DNA from: Colwellia psychrerythraea
GTDB lineage: Bacteria; Pseudomonadota; Gammaproteobacteria; Enterobacterales; Alteromonadaceae
Reading direction: 5' to 3'
Length of the DNA stretch: 64,000 bases
Assembly: GCF_000764225.1 (NCBI RefSeq)
Contig: NZ_JQED01000015.1
Span: 186,001 to 250,000, forward strand
The stretch's first letter is position 1, and each line of letters opens with the position of its first letter. Below are positions 57,057-64,000 of the stretch, piece after piece. A program made the position numbers and the translations under genes. The notes beneath the pieces were generated by a model, which did not search any database, was not told where the DNA came from, and worked only from the letters and a program-made list of their open reading frames with translations.

Positions 57057-58425
57057 TAGTAACTCCTGTTGTACCTTTTTCCTGTAGAAGTAATTCCTCT
57101 TGAATGTTCTGTAACTGTTTATTATCTAACGGATAAAAATAAATTATAGGTACTGAAATTGCAGCAAAAACAGCAGGAATTAACGTCATCAACAATACAA
57201 TGCCTTCTTGGGATGCACCTGATTGCACTTGATTTGCGACATAACCAAGTGAAGCAAGTAACCAACCAATCATAGCGCCTGCAAAAGCTCCACCAAGTTT
57301 TTGAGCAAATGCCGCAGCTGAAAAAATCATAGCCGTTGCTCGTCTTCCTGTTCGCCATTGAGAAAAATCTGCCGTATCAGCGTACATAGAAAAAACCAGT
57401 GGAGATTTAGGCCCTAATGCTAAGCCAATCATAATTTGCAAAATGAACATTAAAACAACATTGTCATTTGGCACAAAGTAAAGAATAAGTGAAAGTCCTG
57501 CCACACAAGCCATCAACAGCATCAGTAAACGTCGTTTATCAATAAACTTGGTAAGTAGTGGCGTAGAGGCTGCACCAACAGCCAACGCAATCATGTAAGC
57601 CATAGCAAAACGGCCAATTAAGTCAGGGCGTTCAACATAATATTTAAAATAAAAAGTACCACTGCTACCTCTTAAAGAAATGGTCATCATGATAATAAGC
57701 GCGAGCACAAACAAAACTTTCCAAGGTTTATTCTGTGTTAGGTCTTTTAAATCCTGCAGTAGCGGTGTCTTTTGCTCTAGCGGGGGAAAAACGCGCTCGC
57801 TAGTAGATAAAAAGGTGATAACAAAAAGAAGTGCGGCCACTAAACCATAGAGCAACATAGTATACTGCCAACCTAAAGCCTCATTGCCCTGCCCTAAATA
57901 GTTGACCAGTTCAGGTGTCATATAAGCAACTAGGCTACCTCCAGAAAATGCGCCAATAAAACGGAAGCTAGTAAGTATAGTTCTTTGCTGGCTATCAGGG
58001 GTGATGACACCGAGTAAGGCGCCATAGGGCACATTAATAAAGGTATAAGCTAACATCATGAAAATGTAGGTGACGTAAGCCCAAATAAGCTTATTACTAT
58101 CACTCACATCAGGAACTGTGAAGGTTAGAACACCTGCAGCCACCATAGGGATTATTCCCCAGAGTAAATAGGGCCTAAACTTACCAAATTGTGTTTTGGT
58201 ACGATCGGCTAATGCCCCCATCAATGGATCAGAAACAGCATCAATAAGCCTAGTTACTAACATCATAGTACCTACCGCAGCGGCAGGTAGGCCAAAAATA
58301 TCGGTATAGAAGATGAAAAGAAATACATCAAAAACCCGCCAATAAAAATTTGAGGCTACATCACCACAGGCATACCCCACTTTTTCACCTAATGTCAGCT
58401 GATGTTTTGCTATTTTTTTTATCAT
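57049..58425 (-). CDS. GPH-family sugar:cation symporter (MelB-like)
   Basis: 458 residues, about 12 membrane helices. It begins with GYACGDVASNFYW and has the GPH signature TRLIDAVSDPLMGALADRTKTQFGKFRPYLLW (in pieces; about 62-93). It moves glycosides, pentosides or uronates with protons or sodium. First gene of the leftward operon, overlapping GH94 by 8 bases, so the likely cargo is the disaccharide acted on by GH94. Ribosome binding site AAGAG 6 bases before ATG. Confidence 0.88.
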   Translation of the reverse strand: MIKKIAKHQLTLGEKVGYACGDVASNFYWRVFDVFLFIFYTDIFGLPAAAVGTMMLVTRLIDAVSDPLMGALADRTKTQFGKFRPYLLWGIIPMVAAGVLTFTVPDVSDSNKLIWAYVTYIFMMLAYTFINVPYGALLGVITPDSQQRTILTSFRFIGAFSGGSLVAYMTPELVNYLGQGNEALGWQYTMLLYGLVAALLFVITFLSTSERVFPPLEQKTPLLQDLKDLTQNKPWKVLFVLALIIMMTISLRGSSGTFYFKYYVERPDLIGRFAMAYMIALAVGAASTPLLTKFIDKRRLLMLLMACVAGLSLILYFVPNDNVVLMFILQIMIGLALGPKSPLVFSMYADTADFSQWRTGRRATAMIFSAAAFAQKLGGAFAGAMIGWLLASLGYVANQVQSGASQEGIVLLMTLIPAVFAAISVPIIYFYPLDNKQLQNIQEELLLQEKGTTGVTNV

Positions 58426-58516
58426 TTTTTAACTCTTAATAATCACGAAAAGTTACATATTCACATCTAGTTCTCGATCACCATAATTACATTTCATCAT
58501 ATCAAACAAGATAAAA

Positions 58517-58530
58517 TGTAAGCGCTTACA
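58517..58530. promoter_or_regulatory. LacI-type operator 1
   Basis: Perfect palindrome TGTAAGCGCTTACA, 92 bases upstream of the symporter start. The CG-centred form is typical of LacI/GalR-family operators. No LacI gene is in the window. Confidence 0.65.
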
Positions 58531-58726
58531 AATATACAAGCATTTCAGCTTTTATCAACAAGAAGTTATTACCACAATTATATAAATCAACATAACCACA
58601 TAAATATCAGTTAGTTAATTAGATAAGATTAAATACCATCTTGGGTGATAATTGTACTTTTAGTGTATAAACTTTAATTTAATTTAAAATAATTATTGAC
58701 CTACATTTATTATTAACTTACTTTTA

Positions 58727-58740
58727 TGTAAGCGCTTACA
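58727..58740. promoter_or_regulatory. LacI-type operator 2
   Basis: Second perfect copy of TGTAAGCGCTTACA, 210 bases from the first, about 120 bases upstream of the TonB receptor start. Confidence 0.65.
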
Positions 58741-58801
58741 TAAAATAATGAATTACAACTTGTCATATTTTAGTGATTTGTTATATTTTTCTATGTTGCC
58801 A

Positions 58802-58815
58802 TGTAAGCGCTTAAC
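58802..58815. promoter_or_regulatory. LacI-type operator 3 (imperfect)
   Basis: TGTAAGCGCTTAAC, identical to the other two for 12 of 14 bases. It lies 45 bases before the receptor start. The rest of the 435-base space (58426-58860) has no ORF. Confidence 0.5.
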
Positions 58816-58833
58816 CAATACATATAACTATAA

Positions 58834-58844
58834 AGTGGTCCACT
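58834..58844. promoter_or_regulatory. Short inverted repeat at the receptor leader
   Basis: AGTGG-T-CCACT, 16 bases before the receptor start. Its size resembles GntR-type half-site pairs. No regulator identified; could also be a small mRNA hairpin near the GGGGAT ribosome binding site. Confidence 0.35.
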
Positions 58845-58860
58845 ACACTGGGGATGTAAC

Positions 58861-61800
58861 ATGAGTCAGAAAATATTTACTAAAACAAGAATTGCAACTA
58901 GCCTATCATTGATATTAGGCGCAACTGCATTACCTGTATTATCAGCAGAAGAAGCTAGCTTAAAAGATAATGACGACATTGAAGTTATTGCAGTAACAGG
59001 TATTCGCGGTAGTTTAACTAAATCAATGGATATTAAACGGACCTCAAAAGGTGTTGTAGATGCGATATCAGCAGAAGATATGGGGAAATTTCCTGATACT
59101 AACTTAGCTGAGTCATTACAGCGTATCTCTGGTGTTTCTATTGATAGAGAAAATGGTGAAGGCTCTAAAGTCACAGTACGTGGTTTTGGTCCTGACTATA
59201 ACTTAGTTACCCTAAATGGTCGCCAAATGCCATCTTCATCAATCGACTCAACGAAAGCTTCTGATTCACGGTCATTTGATTTTGGTAACATTGCCTCGGA
59301 AGGTATCAGCTCGGTTGAGGTTTATAAAACAGGCAGAGCAGCAATAGCAACAGGGGGTATCGGTTCTACTATTAATTTAGTTACCCTCAAACCGTTAAAT
59401 CTTGGTGGTCAACAGGCATCAATTGGTGTTAAAGGCGTTCATGATACTTCCAGCCAAGATGGTGACAGCTTAACACCAGAGCTTTCAGGCCTATACAGTA
59501 ATACCTATGCTGATGGTAAGTTTGGTGTTGCTCTTACAGGTAGTTATCAAAACCGCCAAAGTGGTTTAGCACGTGCTGGTGTCGATAATGGCTGGCGTCC
59601 ACAAACAGGTGGGGTCGGTGGTTGGGGTGCTGTAGGTGACGGCCCTGAACATATCAATGCGCCAGCTGATGGTGTTATTTATGCTGTACCTCAAAATGCG
59701 CTTTATGGTTTTAGTGAAACAGAACGCACACGTACCAATGGCCAATTAACCCTACAGTATCGACCTGTTGATAACCTAACCGCAACTTTTGATTATACTT
59801 ACTCTAAAAATGAAGTTGAAGTAAATCAAAATATCCACTCGGTATGGATGAACTTTGGCCATAATGCGAGTGAATGGACCGACCCTAATAGTTCTAATGT
59901 TGCTGCACCAATATTTATATCGGAAAATAATACCGGTGTTTCAAATGACTCCCCTCCTTTTGGACTTAACGAAAATGATTTAAACCATGCCGACTTAGTT
60001 AGTCAGGTAGAGCAAAGTGCGTCAGTAAGTGAAAATCAATCTGTTGGCTTAAATTTAGAGTACTTAGTTAATGATAATTTGTCATTTAGCTTTGATTACC
60101 ACAATTCAAGTGCGGAATCTAAACCAGACAGTATTTATGGTAACAGTAATACCATTCAAATGGCGACTAACATTCGTGGCGAAACTGCTATAGATTTTTC
60201 GTCAAAATTCCCTGTTGTTTCCGTTAAATTTCCTAGCGAACTTAACGCTGCTGATTACGCGAATGCAGACTATCCAAACCCAAACAACTCATTATCAGGT
60301 ACCAGTGGCTTAACACCTGATGGAGTAAGAACTACCGGTACTAGTTTCAGAAATAGCTATATGAAGTCTGAGATTGAACAAGTACAGTTTGATGGTAGTT
60401 ATACCTTCGATGCTGGCGTTGTTGAGAGTATAGATTTTGGTATTGGCCATAATAAAGTTGAAAACCGTAACGCTTTTGCTATAGCTGAACGTGCTACTTG
60501 GGGTGGCGTTGGTGATTATGACGATGTTCCTAATGATATGTTATTAGCAAGTCAAAGTACTATGGTTGACCGCTTTGATAACCTGCCTGGTGATAAAAGC
60601 AATATGATTAATGCTTTTTGGGACGTAGACTTCCAAACAATGGCCGATATTGTTGGTAGTAATTACGGCGTGCCACTAAATGCAGATGGTTCTCCAGCTG
60701 ATCCAGCTTGGCCTTGTGGTACAACAGTTTGTGCTCCGAGTACTTATGCAACCGATAGACGCACCGTAGAAGAAACCACCAGTGCTTTCGTGCAAGCGAA
60801 TTTAACCTTTGAAGTTGCAGAAATGCCATTAAATGTAACGGTTGGCGTGCGTTATGAAAAAACGGATGTAACAGCCACCACATTGCTGCCTGATATTGAA
60901 GCTATTGGTTGGATTTCTGATAATGAGTTTGATATTCAACGTGGTGATGCAATTTTCTATGAGGGAACAGGGGATTACGATTACTTTTTGCCAAGTATGA
61001 TGCAATTTTCTATGAGGGAACAGGGGATTACGATTACTTTTTGCCAAGTATAGACGTCGATTATGAGATTGTTGAAGATTTAATTGTTCGTGCCTCATTC
61101 AGCCAAACTTTAACCCGTCCGGGATATGGCAACTTAACCGCAGGTGGTCGATTAGATGGCGTAAACATTGAAGAAGCGACAGGTAGTCAAGGTAACCCTG
61201 GATTACTACCAATTGAATCGACTAACTATGATATTTCCTTTGAATATTATTATGGCGATGCGAGTTACGCTTCCATTGGCTACTTCAGAAAAGATGTCGA
61301 CAACTTTATTGCGTCAACCTTCACTAACTCATCACCTTTTAATGTGACAAGTCCAGTACAAGGTCAACGTTTTGATGAGGCCGTTGCCGCTCTACCAGCA
61401 GCCGATGCGAATAACAGTGCTGCTATTCGTGGTGAAATCCAAAATCAAAATCCCAATGATGATTACATCACACCACCAAACGCAGAAACGGGTGAAGGTG
61501 CGAAAATATGGGGTCACCCGACTGAGAATGATATTGTTGACGTAAGGTTCTCACAACCAATTAACCAAGATGAAAACGAAGTAACAGGCTTTGAATTTGC
61601 CATTCAGCATTTATTCGGTGAATCTGGTTTTGGGACCATAGTTAACTACACTTATGTTGATAGTGATCTTGAATATGACAACGGGGATATTAGCGGAGAA
61701 GGCCAATCACCATTACTCGGCTTAAGTGACTCGGCTAACTTTGTTGGTTTCTATGATAAAGATGGCATTCAATTTCGAGTGGCTTATAACTGGCGTGATA

Positions 61801-62033
61801 CCTTCTTAAACGCGACATCTGATGCTGTCGGCCCTAACCCGGTATATACCGAAGCATATGGCCAATGGGATGTTAATTTAAGTTATGAGTTTAACGAAAA
61901 CCTTACGGTATTTGCTGAAGGCATCAACATAACTGATGAGACAACGAGAATGTTTGGTCGTCATGAATTGATGACTTTAAATATTCAACAAACCGGTCCT
62001 CGTTATAATATAGGGATGCGTTATAAGTTCTAA
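58861..62033 (+). pseudogene. TonB-dependent receptor, frameshifted by a 53-bp tandem duplication
   Basis: Two overlapping frames, 58861-61053 (730 residues) and 61041-62033 (330 codons), are one receptor. The first has a signal peptide (...LPVLSA), TonB box (IEVIAVTG), plug (AISAEDMGKFPDTNLAESLQR and VRGFGPDYNLV) and barrel start; the second has barrel strands and the terminal YNIGMRYKF, ending in Phe as outer-membrane barrels do. Removing one 53-base copy gives a single 1039-residue frame reading YDYFLPSIDVDYEIVEDL across the join, typical of this family. As sequenced it stops at 61051. Expected role: outer-membrane uptake of oligosaccharides for this locus. The protein is either lost, switchable, or the duplication is a sequencing artefact. 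Confidence 0.9.
60946..61051 (+). repeat. Exact 53-bp tandem duplication in the TonB receptor gene
   Basis: 60946-60998 and 60999-61051 are identical base for base. They begin GATGCAATTTTC and end TTGCCAAGTAT. As 53 is not a multiple of three, the second copy shifts the frame and brings a TAG into frame at once. Confidence 0.98.
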
Positions 62034-62064
62034 GCAATATCTGCTAATGAACATAACACTAAAC

Positions 62065-62104
62065 TTAACCAACCAGTCGCTCTTAGTAGTGGTTGGTTGG
62101 TTAA
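62065..62104 (+). other. Hairpin between the receptor and halogenase genes
   Basis: TTAACCAACCA pairs with TGGTTGGTTAA. There is no T run after it, so it is more likely an mRNA-stabilising or attenuating hairpin than a full terminator. Confidence 0.45.
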
Positions 62105-62192
62105 CCCAGAAGTTGTTGACCTGAAAAGGATCTTAGCCAATAGTAGAAAAGCCGTACAATACTAACCATTAACCATTACTGTGATTTTTGTT

Positions 62193-63764
62193 ATGAATAA
62201 AGCCTTAAAAAATATAGTTATCGTTGGCGGTGGTACAGCTGGTTGGTTAACTGCTGCTATTATCGCAGCACAGCACAATAGTCATCACCCAGACGGTGTA
62301 AACATAACCTTAATTGAATCACCCGATATAAAACCTATTGGTGTTGGCGAAGGAACTTGGCCAACAATGAGAAATTCCTTGGAAAAGATAGGTATCTCTG
62401 AAGATGATTTTTTCCGCTGTACAGATGCATCTTTTAAACAAGGCTCACAATTTATTGGCTGGAATAATGGGCAAGTAAACGATAGCTATTATCATCCATT
62501 TATCGCTCCTCATGGCTTTGGTCAAACGAATATTTCGGCAAATTGGCAACAATTTAATAGCCATATACCCTTCGCTCATGCGATTAGCTTTCAACCCTAC
62601 TTGTGTGATCACGGTTGTGCACCAAAACAACCGCAAACACCTGAATATGCTGGTGTCGCTAATTATGGTTATCATTTAAATGCAGGGAAGTTCGCTGCAT
62701 TATTACAGCAACACTGCATCGCGAAACTCGGCATTAAACACATTAGTGACAATGTCATTAAAGTTAACGGCGAAGTAAAAGAAAATATAACCTCAGTTAC
62801 CACCAAAAATAATGGCGATATTTCAGCACACTTATTTATCGACTGTTCAGGCAGTAACGCTTTATTATTGGGGCAGCATTATCAGGTTCCCTTTATCAAT
62901 AAAAAAGATATTTTATTCAATGATACGGCATTAGCTGTGCAGGTACCTTATAGTAAACCTGATGCCCCAATTGCCTCACATACTATTTCAACTGCACAAA
63001 AAGCAGGTTGGATATGGGATATTGGCTTACCTACCAGAAGAGGTGTTGGTTATGTCTACGCAAGCGATTACCTAACTGACAGTGAAGCAGAAACAACGTT
63101 ACGGGATTACTTGAAGCAAGACTTGCCCGCAGAAGCCGTTAAAGAGGCTGTCATTAGAAAAATCTCCTTTACGCCTGGACACAGAGAAAATTTTTGGCAT
63201 AAAAACTGTGTTGCTGTTGGCATGGCGGCAGGTTTTTTAGAGCCTTTAGAAGCATCTGCTTTGGCACTAGTTGAGCTATCAGCCAACATGATCGCTAAAG
63301 AATTACCCGCTAATATGAGCATAATTGAGATCACGGCAAAGCGCTTTAACCAACGTTTTCATTATCGTTGGCAGCGTATTATCGAATTTTTAAAGTTGCA
63401 TTATTTATTAAGTAAAAGAACGGATAGCCCGTATTGGCTAGATAATCAATCAGCTACATCTGTGCCACAACGTTTACAAGAACTTATCAAATTATGGCGC
63501 TTTCAAGCGCCCTCTTATAATGACTTTAGCGAAATAGAAGAAATCTTTCCGGCAGCTAGTTATCAATATATTTTGTATGGCATGGGTTTTATTACTGAGA
63601 AGAGAACGACCAGCAACCTTTATGATAATACGGCACTTGCAGAAAAATATGCCTTTGAAAATAGGCAACTTTGCGATAAATACTTAGCTGGCCTACCCAA
63701 AAATCGTCAACTAATCAACCATATACTTGCTCGTGGCAAAAACAAGAATATCCACAGCATCTAA
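62193..63764 (+). CDS. Tryptophan halogenase-like flavoprotein of a glycan locus
   Basis: 523 residues from ATG 62193; an in-frame GTG at 62181 would add MIFV, and neither start has a clear ribosome binding site. FAD motif IVIVGGGTAGWLTA at the start, IGVGEGTWPTM, and the halogenase WxWxIP-like motif as GWIWDIGLPTRRGVGYVYAS. FLEPLEASALALVE is the later conserved block. Family: flavin-dependent tryptophan halogenases. Those next to TonB receptors and SapC have unproven substrates and may not halogenate tryptophan. SapC starts 15 bases later. Confidence 0.85.
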   Translation: MNKALKNIVIVGGGTAGWLTAAIIAAQHNSHHPDGVNITLIESPDIKPIGVGEGTWPTMRNSLEKIGISEDDFFRCTDASFKQGSQFIGWNNGQVNDSYYHPFIAPHGFGQTNISANWQQFNSHIPFAHAISFQPYLCDHGCAPKQPQTPEYAGVANYGYHLNAGKFAALLQQHCIAKLGIKHISDNVIKVNGEVKENITSVTTKNNGDISAHLFIDCSGSNALLLGQHYQVPFINKKDILFNDTALAVQVPYSKPDAPIASHTISTAQKAGWIWDIGLPTRRGVGYVYASDYLTDSEAETTLRDYLKQDLPAEAVKEAVIRKISFTPGHRENFWHKNCVAVGMAAGFLEPLEASALALVELSANMIAKELPANMSIIEITAKRFNQRFHYRWQRIIEFLKLHYLLSKRTDSPYWLDNQSATSVPQRLQELIKLWRFQAPSYNDFSEIEEIFPAASYQYILYGMGFITEKRTTSNLYDNTALAEKYAFENRQLCDKYLAGLPKNRQLINHILARGKNKNIHSI

Positions 63765-63779
63765 CAAACTGGAGTCCAC

Positions 63780-64000
63780 ATGGCTAATCACGTTTTATTA
63801 AATAATATTGATCATCACGATTTAAAAATCATCACAGATAAATCAGACCAATATGGTAATAACACTATGTATAGTGTGGTTTATCCATTCGAGTTTAAAG
63901 AACTACAAGCCGATTACCCGATTTTTTTCCATAAAGATAATACCTCTAATAACTATACAGCATTAGCATTATTTGGCTTTGACGAAAACGAGAACCTCTT
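63780..64000 (+). CDS. SapC family protein, N-terminal part (runs off the window)
   Basis: ATG 63780 with GGAG 5 bases upstream. The visible 73 codons begin MANHVLLNNIDHHDLKI and continue with VYPFEFKELQADYPIFFHKD and ALALFGFDENENL, the SapC (PF07277) pattern known from receptor-halogenase-SapC clusters. The name comes from an S-layer-related protein; the role in glycan loci is not established. Confidence 0.8.
   Translation, partial: MANHVLLNNIDHHDLKIITDKSDQYGNNTMYSVVYPFEFKELQADYPIFFHKDNTSNNYTALALFGFDENENL

Noticed and set aside
58861..62033. Two separate receptor genes (730 and 330 residues)
   Set aside because: The second frame has no signal, plug or start region of its own, and removing one copy of the 53-base duplication joins both into one normal receptor.

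Overview
The window is AT-rich, densely coded chromosome from a marine gammaproteobacterium. Gene content and order (pilU-pilT / yggS-proC-yggT-DUF4426-rdgB-hemW, mltF facing purL, yqcC-truC facing DUF3549-DUF3301, etfBA facing the ETF dehydrogenase gene, a TonB receptor / tryptophan-halogenase / SapC glycan locus) point to Alteromonadales. A Colwellia-like organism is my best guess; it comes from recognising families and gene order, not from a search. I saw no rRNA, tRNA, CRISPR array, prophage or transposase.

Layout. 1-379 is the start of a PstC-like phosphate permease read leftwards behind a Pho-box promoter. 632-5898 is a three-gene leftward unit for surface polysaccharide: a multi-SLBB export protein, a UDP-HexNAc dehydrogenase and a UDP-HexNAc 4-epimerase. 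6265-12544 holds a POT peptide transporter, 5-formyl-THF cyclo-ligase, yqcC-truC, DUF3549/DUF3301 and a DUF805-type membrane protein. 12646-18163 is a leftward cobalamin late-step operon (cobT-cobS-cobU-cobC-cobQ) followed by a DGC zinc-binding protein. 18448-26600 carries a lipoprotein, the type IV pilus retraction ATPases PilT and PilU, and the conserved yggS...tadA run. 26941-30104 is a membrane Ser/Thr kinase and a PP2C phosphatase, followed by a small unannotated basic ORF, then mltF and purL. 36553-45331 is mixed housekeeping plus unknowns: nitroreductase, RraB-like protein, RluA-family synthase, a plant-type dihydrodipicolinate synthase, CinA, FapA/DUF342, YggN. 45476-50290 is the ETF system, YciH and RecR.

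50453-64000 is a glycan-use locus. Leftwards lie a GPH-family symporter, a GH94 phosphorylase, gluconokinase, a CBM9-like secreted protein and a GH3 lipoprotein; rightwards lie a TonB-dependent receptor, a tryptophan-halogenase-like flavoprotein and SapC. GH94 coupled to gluconokinase suggests phosphorolysis of cellobionic acid (oxidised cellobiose) to glucose-1-phosphate and gluconate, then 6-phosphogluconate. Three LacI-type palindromes sit in the divergent promoter region.

Most notable: the TonB receptor gene is broken by an exact 53-bp tandem duplication, whose removal restores one 1039-residue frame. Also notable are the plant-type DapA, a 7.5-copy tetranucleotide repeat between pilT and pilU, tandem PsrA-like operators between the ETF genes, an RNA hairpin overlapping the fapA ribosome binding site, and a 46-codon ORF at 30283-30423.
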